The notes under the pieces were generated by a model, which saw only the letters and a list, made by a program, of their open reading frames with translations, was not told where the DNA came from and did no database searches. Shown piece after piece: positions 56,774-64,000 of a stretch of 64,000 nucleotides of DNA; within the stretch, counting starts at the first letter, position 1, and the number at the start of each line of letters is the position of its first letter. This stretch comes from Rhodoferax sp. BLA1 (GTDB lineage Bacteria > Pseudomonadota > Gammaproteobacteria > Burkholderiales > Burkholderiaceae_C). A program made the position numbers and the translations under genes. Where the stretch lies: the NCBI RefSeq assembly GCF_013416775.1, contig NZ_SZVI01000001.1:248001-312000 (forward strand). Direction: 5' to 3'.

Positions 56774-58186
56774 TCAAGGCGCCCAGCAAATGCACTCGGG
56801 CTCGAGGTCAGCTGCCACCGAAGGTATCGGTGCCAACATTTTCAGGGCCAAGCCGCCACAGGAGGTTTCACGGTATTTGGGATTCATGTCTTTGCCAACT
56901 TCAAACATCACCTCGATCACTTTGTCGAGGGGAACAATCGGCTCACTGGTACGACACAGCGCCATGCGCGCCGCATTGATGGCCTTGACCGCACCCATCG
57001 CATTGCGCTCGATACACGGGATTTGCACCTGCCCGCCAACCGGGTCACAGGTGAGGCCCAAATTATGTTCCATGGCAATTTCCGCGGCGATGCAGACCTG
57101 CTCGGGCGAGCCGCCCAGCAACTCGGCCAGACCGGCAGCCGCCATCGAACACGCCACCCCGACTTCCCCCTGGCAACCCACTTCGGCACCCGAGATCGAC
57201 GCATTGCGTTTGAACAAACCACCAATGGCGGCGGAGGCCAGAAAGAAGCGGTTGCAGCTGTCTTCGTCGAGCTTGTGGATGAACTGGTCATAGTAGGCCA
57301 GCACCGCCGGCACGATGCCACAGGCACCATTGGTCGGCGCGGTGACCACGCGGCCGCCAGCGGCGTTTTCTTCAGACACCGCCAGTGCAAACATATTGAC
57401 CCAGTCAATGATGTTCATCGGGTCTTTGGACAGTGGTCCGGCCGAGCTCAGCCGCCGGTGCAGCGCCACCGCTCTGCGCGGCACACGAAACGGACCGGGC
57501 AACACACCTTCGGTCTTCATGCCCCGCTCCATACACTGGGACATCCGCGCCCAGATGTTGCCAAAGTAGCTGCTGATCTCTTGCTGGGTGTGCAGACACA
57601 GCTCGTTCTCCAACACCAGACCAGAGAGAGACAGACCTGTGCGGCGGCATTGGGCCAGCAGCTCTGCGGCATTGGTATAGGGATACGGGGCGGCGGTCTC
57701 TGAGTCATCCGCGCTGGTGGCGCAGCCATCCTCGATGACAAAACCACCCCCAATCGAGTAGTAGTTTTTGTCCAGCAACAGGCGCTCTCCCGCAAAGGCT
57801 TTCAGGGTCAGGCCGTTTTCGTGCCTGGGCAGGTTGGAGTGATGAAAGGTCATGGCTGTGCGCCCGAAATCCACCTCGGGGCCATCCAGCCCCAGCTGGA
57901 TGCGCTGGGTGCTGCGCACCTTCTGGATCAGGCCGGGGATGGCACCCACATCAATGGTGTCGGGCAGCTCACCCATCAGGCCCAGCAGCAGCGCCACATC
58001 GGTCTTGTGGCCCAGCCCGGTCAGGGCCAGCGAGCCATACACATCGATCACGACCGAAGTGGCTTGGGCCAGTTTGCCCAGCCCACGCAGATCATCCACA
58101 AAACGCCTGGCGGCATTCATCGGACCCAGGGTGTGGGAGCTGGAGGGGCCGATCCCGACCTTGTAGAGGTGAAACATGCTGATCAT
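56774..58186 (-). CDS. sdaA: L-serine ammonia-lyase (single-chain, 4Fe-4S)
   Basis: 470-aa enzyme turning L-serine into pyruvate and ammonia. N-terminal beta domain with FHLYKVGIGPSSSHTLGPM; alpha domain with APTNGACGIVPAVLAYY (about 285-301), CDPVGGQVQIPCIERNAMGAVKA (about 385-407) and YRETSCGGLALKML, whose cysteines hold the Fe-S cluster. Start at 58186 (MISMF) matches E. coli SdaA. Downstream of the serine carrier gene by 93 bp. Confidence 0.94.
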   Translation of the reverse strand: MISMFHLYKVGIGPSSSHTLGPMNAARRFVDDLRGLGKLAQATSVVIDVYGSLALTGLGHKTDVALLLGLMGELPDTIDVGAIPGLIQKVRSTQRIQLGLDGPEVDFGRTAMTFHHSNLPRHENGLTLKAFAGERLLLDKNYYSIGGGFVIEDGCATSADDSETAAPYPYTNAAELLAQCRRTGLSLSGLVLENELCLHTQQEISSYFGNIWARMSQCMERGMKTEGVLPGPFRVPRRAVALHRRLSSAGPLSKDPMNIIDWVNMFALAVSEENAAGGRVVTAPTNGACGIVPAVLAYYDQFIHKLDEDSCNRFFLASAAIGGLFKRNASISGAEVGCQGEVGVACSMAAAGLAELLGGSPEQVCIAAEIAMEHNLGLTCDPVGGQVQIPCIERNAMGAVKAINAARMALCRTSEPIVPLDKVIEVMFEVGKDMNPKYRETSCGGLALKMLAPIPSVAADLEPECICWAP

Positions 58187-58279
58187 GGTGTGAATTCCAG
58201 TTTGAAACGGAGGCTCTTGCCAGCGCCACCAACCCAGTTGGCTTGGGGCGCAAAGGCAAAAGGAAGCGTTGGTTGACGA

Positions 58280-59560
58280 TCAGAGGCCAAGCAGGGAGTA
58301 GAAGATCGCCGACATCGCCACGGCACCGATGAACAGCACCAGGACATTGGTCGGGTTGTTGGCATATTTGCGCATCGACGGCACTTTGCGGATCGCATAC
58401 ATCGGCATCACAAACAGCAGGGCTGCAATGACCGGACCACACAGGGATTCGATCATGCCCAGGATGCTCGGGTTGAGCGTGGCCACAGCCCAGATCGTCA
58501 CGAACATGAACAACATGCTGTAGCGGTTGATGGTCTTGGTGCTGGCAGACTTGTTGCGGCTTTCGAGTTGCTGTGCAATAAAACCGTTCAGGCCTTCACG
58601 TGCACCGAGGTAATGGCCGAGGAAGGACTTGGACATCGCAATAAAGGCCACCATCGGCGCGATCAGGGCCACGTAGGGGTTCTGGAACTTGTTGCCGATG
58701 TAGGACAGGATAGAAATGTTCTGGTCTTTGGCTGCGGACAGATCGGCCGGAGACAGTGCAAACACACAGCTGAAGACAAAAAACATCACCACCACCACCA
58801 TCAGCAAAGCCGCGTATTTTTCAATGCGATCGGCCTTTTTGACCGCGCTGTTGCCGTACTGCAGCTGTTGCGCCACCGCAAAACGGGAGATCACCGGCGA
58901 GTGGTTGAAGGAAAACACCAGCACCGGAATGCTCAGCCACAGCGTCACGCTGAACTTGCTGGCCGACGGCACACCTTGCAGCACCGCGCCATTCCATTCG
59001 GGAACCAGGAACAAGCCAAGACCGATCAGAACAAAAATGAACGGGTAGACCAACCAGCCCATGACACGTACCACCATCTGCTCACTGGCGCAGACAATAC
59101 CAATCAGCCCTGCCGTCAGGACAAAGGACAGAAGCACACGTGGCAAAGCCGCCATGCCCATCTGGTGCACCATGAAGGATTCGACCGTGTTGGTCAGGCC
59201 AACACCGTAGAGCAACAGGATCGGCAGGATCGTGAAGAAATAGAGCAGCGTGATGAGCTTGCCAGCCATCGGGCCAAAATGTTCGCCCACCACCTCGGTG
59301 ATGTCGCTGCCAGGTTTGGACGACGACAGAATGAAGCGGATCAAACCACGATGCGCCAGGTACGTCATCGGAAAAGCCAGGACCGCCATGACCAACAGGG
59401 GCCAGATGCCGCCCAAACCTGCGTTGATCGGCAGGAACAAAGTGCCCGCACCAATGGCGGTTGCAAACAGGCCCAGAACCCATGTTCTGTCGTGGGCTGT
59501 CCAGGATGACGCGGCGGCGGGGCGGAAGGTGCCGCCGTCTAGGGTATTGCTGATGGACAT
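58280..59560 (-). CDS. sdaC: serine transporter SdaC/YhaO-type (STP family)
   Basis: 426-aa membrane carrier with about 11 helices. Typical: WVLGLFATAIGAGTLFLPINAGLGGIWPLL (27-56) and FSFNHSPVISRFAVAQQ near 225, as in SdaC/TdcC H+/serine symporters. AAGGAG precedes ATG 59560. First gene of sdaC-sdaA-btsS-btsR-like operon. Between it and the MFS gene, 59561-59987 holds its promoter region and no supported gene. Confidence 0.88.
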   Translation of the reverse strand: MSISNTLDGGTFRPAAASSWTAHDRTWVLGLFATAIGAGTLFLPINAGLGGIWPLLVMAVLAFPMTYLAHRGLIRFILSSSKPGSDITEVVGEHFGPMAGKLITLLYFFTILPILLLYGVGLTNTVESFMVHQMGMAALPRVLLSFVLTAGLIGIVCASEQMVVRVMGWLVYPFIFVLIGLGLFLVPEWNGAVLQGVPSASKFSVTLWLSIPVLVFSFNHSPVISRFAVAQQLQYGNSAVKKADRIEKYAALLMVVVVMFFVFSCVFALSPADLSAAKDQNISILSYIGNKFQNPYVALIAPMVAFIAMSKSFLGHYLGAREGLNGFIAQQLESRNKSASTKTINRYSMLFMFVTIWAVATLNPSILGMIESLCGPVIAALLFVMPMYAIRKVPSMRKYANNPTNVLVLFIGAVAMSAIFYSLLGL

Positions 59561-59987
59561 AACTACTACTCCTTTTTGATGGCCGTGATCGTTGAAGCTG
59601 ACCTCGGATGCGGCGCAGTGTAGGAATGCCAAATTGGCCTTGTTGGCCTAAATTCGGAGCGGCAGAATAGGCAATGGAATGGTCGATTCAGCACACGAGC
59701 GGCGGCACTCGGCGCACACTTTGTGCATGTCGACACAGGCGCAAGAGAGGGCAGCAGTTGCCCGCCCCAAGCGCATGGACTTGCCAGACAAGCAGGTGTT
59801 TGTGAGCCCTTTGTGTGATCTGCCTGGTTTTTAAGCACCCCTCACCAAGCCAAGCCTGGCGCGGGTTCTGGCAGTTGTTCAGCAGCTTGTCCACAGCTTT
59901 GGTCCCGCGTTTTGGGGACAAGGCAGCGCGTCCTGCCCCAGCAGATCGTCAGCGTGGGGCCAATGGCGCCTGCGGTAAGCTCAACCC

Positions 59988-61202
59988 ATGCCTCAAACCC
60001 ACGTCCGCAAGCTGTTTTCCCAAGGTCCCTTCATGCGTTTCTGGTTCGCCCGACTGGCGGGTGTGAGCGCCAATCAGATGCTGATGGTGGCGGTGGCCTG
60101 GCACATGTATGACATCACCTCCAGCGCCTGGGATCTGGGCCTGGTGGGTCTGTTCCAGTTTGTGCCCGCCCTGCTGCTGATGCTGCCCGCTGGGCATGTG
60201 GCCGACCGATTCCACCGTGCCCGCATCTTTGCGGCCTGCCTGGGGCTCCAGGGCATGGTGGCCTTGGTCTTGATTGCTGCCACCCAATACCACCTTGCCT
60301 CACGCGAGCTGATGCTTGGCATCTCGATCCTGCTCGGGGTGGCGCGGGCTTTTCAGATGCCGGCCCAACAAGCCTTGGTGCCACAGCTGGTGCCACAACA
60401 GCTGTTGCAAAGCGCGGTGGCCTTGAGTTCCAGCGGCATGCAGGTGGCCATCATTGGCGGCCCGGCGCTGGGCGGCCTGTTGTACACAACCGGTGCCACC
60501 ACCGTGTATGTCACCTGTGCAGTGTTGCTGGTGCTGGGGGCCGTGCTGGCCCTGACGGTGCGATACCAACACCAGCTCGCGCCACTGAACACCACCTGGC
60601 AGACCGTGCTGGCGGGGTTTACGTTTGTCTGGCAACACAAGGTGATCCTGGGCGCAACCTCTCTGGACCTGTTTGCGGTGCTGCTGGGTGGTGCCACCGC
60701 CTTGTTGCCGATTTATGCCCGCGACATCCTGCACACCGGCCCGGTCGGTCTGGGGGTGTTGCGCTCGGCCCCGGCGGTCGGCGCCCTGTGTATGTCGCTG
60801 GCCATCATGCGCTGGCCATTGGCCCGGCATGTGGGGCGACACCTGCTGGTGGCGGTCGCGGTATTTGGTCTGGCCACCCTGGTGTTTGGGTTGTCCAGCC
60901 ATTTTGGGCTGTCGCTGATGGCCCTGGTGGTGACCGGTGCGGCCGACAGCGTCAGTGTGGTGATCCGCTCCACCCTGGTTCAGTTGGAGACACCCAACGA
61001 GATGCGGGGCCGGGTGTCGGCGGTCAACTCGATGTTCATCGGTGCCTCCAACCAGCTGGGGGAGTTCGAGTCGGGCGCCACCGCCGCCCTGTTTGGCGCT
61101 GTGGGCTCCGTCGTGCTGGGAGGTGCTGGCACCGTGTTGATAGCCGCATCTTGGCTCAAACTGTTCCCAACCCTGGCCCGCCGTGACCACATGCAGGTTT
61201 GA
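59988..61202 (+). CDS. MFS exporter (EntS-like, DHA3 type)
   Basis: 404-aa membrane protein with about 12 helices. The start FSQGPFMRFWFARLAGVSANQMLMVAVAWHMYDIT and motif A-like PAGHVADRFHRARIF match the EntS/macrolide-efflux branch. RSTLVQLETPNEMRGRVSAVNSMFIG near 325 is also typical. Substrate unknown. Followed by a family 1 repeat. Confidence 0.82.
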   Translation: MPQTHVRKLFSQGPFMRFWFARLAGVSANQMLMVAVAWHMYDITSSAWDLGLVGLFQFVPALLLMLPAGHVADRFHRARIFAACLGLQGMVALVLIAATQYHLASRELMLGISILLGVARAFQMPAQQALVPQLVPQQLLQSAVALSSSGMQVAIIGGPALGGLLYTTGATTVYVTCAVLLVLGAVLALTVRYQHQLAPLNTTWQTVLAGFTFVWQHKVILGATSLDLFAVLLGGATALLPIYARDILHTGPVGLGVLRSAPAVGALCMSLAIMRWPLARHVGRHLLVAVAVFGLATLVFGLSSHFGLSLMALVVTGAADSVSVVIRSTLVQLETPNEMRGRVSAVNSMFIGASNQLGEFESGATAALFGAVGSVVLGGAGTVLIAASWLKLFPTLARRDHMQV

Positions 61203-61246
61203 CAGCTGACAGTCTGCCCCCAGGCAGCCAAGGGCGCTCTAGAAAA

Positions 61247-61290
61247 CAGAGCTATCAGCCCTTTTAGGTATTGGGCCAGAGGCCGATTTT
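61247..61290 (+). repeat. dispersed repeat family 1, copy 9
   Basis: CAGAGCTATCAGCCCTTTTA and TTGGGCCAGAGGCCGATTTTG; diverged in the core but same layout. Confidence 0.7.
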
Positions 61291-61351
61291 GTCGAAATGT
61301 TCCCAATGGAGGCGACCGGTGTGTGGCTGGGCAAAAAGGCGTGACCAAGCC

Positions 61352-62191
61352 TCACGCAGCCACGCTGGGCTGCATTGCGCCGATCAGCAGCGGCGCAAAC
61401 TCGGCCAGCGGCATCGCCACGCGGGTGATGTTTTGCTCGGCCAGAAAACGTGCTTCCATGCGGGTCGGCTCGTTTGGCAACACCGCCCAATGCTGGTCGC
61501 TGGTGCGTTTCATGATCTGGCGGGCAAACGAGCGGGTCAGTTGGTCGTCAAAACGGCAGCCCAGAAACAAAAAGTGGCGCCCGCTGCGCCAGGCCTGCAC
61601 CTGGGGCGGGATCGGTGTCTGGATGTCGATCTCGGTCAGCACCTCGACATAGTCGCTGTCCGACACCAGATAGTTGCCTGCCGGGCTGTGTGCGCCCCAG
61701 GGTTTGTAGAGCAGCCGCCCGGGCGCCTCTGACAGCTCGGCCAGCGGTGTGCCATCTGCCGCGTAGGCACCGGTCCACTGACCAAAGTGTTCGGACTGCG
61801 ACAGCCCCTGCACTTGCACCCAGGGCTGCTGGCTCTGCACCAGCGCGCTGGCAAAGCTGTCGTCGTACCAGGTGTCCACCCACAGCTTGGCGCCACTGCT
61901 GGCCAGCGCCAGCTGCAGGGCCGAGGGGCTGGGTGTGGTGGCAAAAGCCTCGTTCATCAGGTGCACCACCGACTTGCGGTGTTTGAAGTTCTCGATGAAC
62001 TGCGCGGTTTGCGTCAGGCGCTTGCGGATCTTGTGCGGCACACTGACCTTGGCCGTCATGCTGTCGGCCAGCGCCAGCGGCGTCATCGGCACCGCCACAT
62101 CGCTGCACAGCGACAACATCTCCGGTCCCATGTAAGGGATGACCGAGCCGGTGGCCAGTTGGCTGGCAATGTCGTTGATCAGATCAGTCAT
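61352..62191 (-). CDS. SIR2-like domain protein in a nif block
   Basis: 279-aa soluble protein. The nucleotide-binding start IPYMGPEML (about 18-27) and the late motif FLFLGCRFDDQLTRSFARQI (about 214-233) are those of the SIR2_2 type, in which proteins bind or cleave NAD. The catalytic histidine of true deacylases is not obvious. It follows the DegT-like gene by 144 bp, with a family 2 repeat between. Role unknown; a nif link is inferred from nifT two genes upstream. Confidence 0.75.
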   Translation of the reverse strand: MTDLINDIASQLATGSVIPYMGPEMLSLCSDVAVPMTPLALADSMTAKVSVPHKIRKRLTQTAQFIENFKHRKSVVHLMNEAFATTPSPSALQLALASSGAKLWVDTWYDDSFASALVQSQQPWVQVQGLSQSEHFGQWTGAYAADGTPLAELSEAPGRLLYKPWGAHSPAGNYLVSDSDYVEVLTEIDIQTPIPPQVQAWRSGRHFLFLGCRFDDQLTRSFARQIMKRTSDQHWAVLPNEPTRMEARFLAEQNITRVAMPLAEFAPLLIGAMQPSVAA

Positions 62192-62250
62192 AAGTTTCTT
62201 TCAGTGACAGTGGAAGTGGCAGGAATGGGGCAACTAAGCCAGAAATGCCG

Positions 62251-62328
62251 CGGAACTGGCTTTGCCAGGCCGCTGGCATTGCCCCCTGAGGGGGTATGCG
62301 GCTACGCGCAGCGAGCAAGCAACGGGGG
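62251..62328 (+). repeat. dispersed repeat family 2, copy B
   Basis: CGGAACTGGCTTTGCCAGGCC, GCCCCCTGAGGGGGTATGCGG and GAGCAAGCAACGGGGG align end to end with 39466-39541. Confidence 0.85.
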
Positions 62329-62335
62329 GGAGCCA

Positions 62336-63496
62336 TCAATAAATCGTAGCACCGGCGCCGACATTGGAAGCCGTGTCCTTGAGCGTTTTGACGATGTACT
62401 GCACCTGTTCTTCGTCCAGATGTGTGTGCAGAGGCAGCGCCAGCGCGCGGTCGCCGATACGTTCGGTGTCGATCAGCAGACCACGCGGCTGCCCAGTGGT
62501 CTCGCTCGTGTTCATGTAATAAAACTGCTGGTGTAACGGGTGGCTGTAGGCAGCGGACTCGATGCCGCAGGACAGCAGGTCATCCATCATCTGGGCGCGT
62601 GTGCTGCCCGAGAAACGTTTACCCAGGTGCACCACGTAGAGCATCCAGTGCACTTCGTCCACGTCCTGCCCGATGTAGGGCGGCTTGATGCCTTCAAAAC
62701 TTTGCATCTGCTCGTGGTACCAGGCCACCACCTGCTGGCGCGCCGCCAGCCGATCATCCAGCCCTGCCAGCTGCGCCAGACCGAGTGCGGCGGTGAGTTC
62801 ACTCATGCCCGCCTGCAGCGGCACCCGTGCGCCGACCGAGACCGACGCCCGGTCAGCCAGCCGACGCTGGCGCAGGTAACGCAGCTCATGCACCAACGCG
62901 TCGTTGTCGGTGACCAACATGCCGCCCTCACCAGTACACAGGGCGCAGGGCGCCGAAAAATCAAACACCGACACATCCCCAAACGTGCCCACCACCTGCC
63001 CCTGGTAACGCGAGCCCAAGGCCTCGGTGCTGTCTTCGATCAGAGCCAAACCATGCGCATCTGCCAGCTGGCGCAGCGCCTGCCAAGCCGCCGGGTGGCC
63101 GTTGGTGTTACCGGCCAGCACCGCACGCGTCTGGAGGCTGATCTTGAGCGCGGCTTTGTCGGGGCTCAGGCAACCAGTCCAGTAGTTGATGTCGGCAAAC
63201 ACCGGCGTCGCCCCGGCCAGGGTGATGGCTTGTGCCACCTGGTGCCAGGTGTGGGCGGTGCAGATCACCTCGTCACCGGGGCCAATGCCCAACGCACGCA
63301 GCGTGATCCAGCAGCCCAAGGTGCCGCTGCCCACCGCCACCGCGTGTTGGCGCCCAACCCAGGTCGCAAAGGCCGACTCAAACGCCTGCACCATCGGGCC
63401 GTCCCCCCAGCAGCCAGACTGCAGCACCGCGCGCACCAGATCGTGTTCACGCGCGCCACAGTCGGGCTCAAACAAGGGGATGACGTCAATGTCCAT
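62336..63496 (-). CDS. DegT/DnrJ-family protein lacking the PLP lysine
   Basis: 386-aa protein of the sugar-aminotransferase fold (fold type I). AVGSGTLGCWITLRALGIGPGDEVI (about 50-74) and ALIEDSTEALGSRYQGQVVGTFGDVSVFDF (about 155-184) are typical, including the PLP-ring aspartate. The lysine of the usual FSFHxTK motif is replaced: the sequence reads FDFSAPCALCTGEGG with cysteine in the lysine position. It therefore cannot be an ordinary transaminase. ATG at 63496; the frame to 63565 is unsupported. Confidence 0.82.
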   Translation of the reverse strand: MDIDVIPLFEPDCGAREHDLVRAVLQSGCWGDGPMVQAFESAFATWVGRQHAVAVGSGTLGCWITLRALGIGPGDEVICTAHTWHQVAQAITLAGATPVFADINYWTGCLSPDKAALKISLQTRAVLAGNTNGHPAAWQALRQLADAHGLALIEDSTEALGSRYQGQVVGTFGDVSVFDFSAPCALCTGEGGMLVTDNDALVHELRYLRQRRLADRASVSVGARVPLQAGMSELTAALGLAQLAGLDDRLAARQQVVAWYHEQMQSFEGIKPPYIGQDVDEVHWMLYVVHLGKRFSGSTRAQMMDDLLSCGIESAAYSHPLHQQFYYMNTSETTGQPRGLLIDTERIGDRALALPLHTHLDEEQVQYIVKTLKDTASNVGAGATIY

Positions 63497-63504
63497 GGCA
63501 CGGC

Positions 63505-63771
63505 TCAGTCTTGCGTCAGGATCAGTGCAGTGGCCTCTTCGGGCTGCGCGGTGGTGCTCCAACAATGCCCGTTGGAGGTGGCCAGGTAGATGCTGCGCGC
63601 ACCACAGCGCAGTGCGGCGGTTTCACCACGCATGTCCATCGCATCCACCACCACCACGCGCTGCTCGGGGTGGCTGGCACGCCAGCTGGCGGCGGCCTCG
63701 CGCACACTGGCGGCCGAGACCAGCAGCTGCGCGGCGCTGTGTAAATCAGCCTGGGTGATAGCCATGCTCAA
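63505..63771 (-). CDS. small nif-cluster protein (possibly DUF6129)
   Basis: 88-aa protein. It has a helical first half with EAAASWRASHPEQRVVVVDA and a second half IYLATSNGHCWSTTAQPEEATALIL, which resembles small proteins found beside nifT in other diazotrophs (DUF6129, from memory). Its ATG overlaps the nifT stop (ATGA), so it is co-translated; ATG 63765 is an alternative. Function unknown. Confidence 0.7.
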   Translation of the reverse strand: MSMAITQADLHSAAQLLVSAASVREAAASWRASHPEQRVVVVDAMDMRGETAALRCGARSIYLATSNGHCWSTTAQPEEATALILTQD

Positions 63772-63995
63772 TCACCCGCGTCTTCGGTCAAGGCCAAGCG
63801 GCGCGCCTCCACCGTGATCGGCAGCGGGGTGTCGGCTGGCATCTCGGGCAGATCAAACTGCCAGCCGTTGCCCAAGGTGACCACCCCACCCCACATGCCG
63901 GGATTGGCCATGGCCACAATCGGTTCCTCCAGGTCTTTTTTGGCGACATAACCGGTCAGCGTGCCTTTGCTGTCTTTGCGAATCATGAGTTTCAT
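63768..63995 (-). CDS. nifT: NifT/FixU-family protein
   Basis: 75-aa protein. KLMIRKDSKGTLTGYVAKKDLEEPIV (2-27) and WGGVVTLGNGWQFDLPEM (about 35-52) are the NifT/FixU pattern. It usually follows nifK; here nifK lies 24 kb away, so nifT heads or continues a separate block that extends beyond the right edge. The ATG is five bases from the window end, so its ribosome site is not seen. Confidence 0.9.
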   Translation of the reverse strand: MKLMIRKDSKGTLTGYVAKKDLEEPIVAMANPGMWGGVVTLGNGWQFDLPEMPADTPLPITVEARRLALTEDAGD

Positions 63996-64000
63996 GGGTG

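Noticed and set aside
59566-59987. Short minus-strand frames between sdaC and the MFS gene
   Set aside because: No ribosome site, overlapping frames and atypical composition.

Overview
This window is chromosomal DNA from a high-GC betaproteobacterium, most likely a nitrogen-fixing member of the Comamonadaceae (Rhodoferax or a close relative). Three things point there: the protein sequences (LplT, Alr, RadA, IlvE, WaaF, DegP and the two-component systems), a full set of molybdenum-nitrogenase genes, and three families of short dispersed repeats. One family carries a core like AAGGGCTAGAGGCC and recurs about every 6-7 kb. The genus is inference. No rRNA, tRNA, CRISPR array, transposase or integrase was recognised.

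Left part (1-27.3 kb) is mostly housekeeping and envelope genes. In order they are: an unrecognised membrane protein, a PRC-barrel protein, a glycine-zipper protein, DAHP synthase, glutathione peroxidase, LplT, alanine racemase, a degenerate HD-GYP-like protein, a P-type ATPase, a DegP protease with a small membrane protein, a QseBC-like two-component pair, RadA, an OmpH/Skp-like chaperone, a second glycine-zipper protein, IlvE, a small zinc-finger protein, WaaF, a second two-component pair, AmpG and two MFS exporters.

Middle part (27.4-52.2 kb) is a nitrogen-fixation and molybdenum region. On the minus strand lie nifE-nifN-(29-aa ORF)-nifX-DUF269-DUF683-fdx III, and further right nifH-nifD-nifK-FeSII-type ferredoxin. 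Between them sits a TRAP transporter, mannonate dehydratase-like and GntR cassette with no evident nif role. On the plus strand, divergent from nifH, lie an unrecognised 202-aa gene, draT, draG, nifO, an FmdB-type gene, cowN, an unrecognised 134-aa gene, then modE, modA, a NifX-like gene, modD, nifQ, modB and modC. Sigma-54 (-24/-12) promoters are readable upstream of nifH, the 202-aa gene, nifE, the 134-aa gene and modE. A NifA-type TGT-N10-ACA site lies between the two divergent nifH-side promoters. The last two sigma-54 promoters are overlapped by ModE-like boxes, suggesting molybdate control of sigma-54 promoters.

The genes fit together as follows. NifHDK is the enzyme. NifENX and NifQ, with ModABC, supply the iron-molybdenum cofactor. 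The FeSII-type ferredoxin, DraT/DraG and CowN protect or switch nitrogenase off under oxygen, ammonium or energy stress, and carbon monoxide respectively.

Right part (52.4-64 kb) holds a lytic transglycosylase and a serine-catabolism operon: transporter, L-serine dehydratase, and a BtsS/BtsR-like sensor pair whose known homologue senses pyruvate, the product of serine deamination. An MFS exporter follows. The right edge is the end of another nif-type block on the minus strand: nifT, an 88-aa protein, a DegT-family protein whose PLP lysine is replaced by cysteine, and a SIR2-like protein. The last two are the best candidates here for an undescribed nif-linked function.
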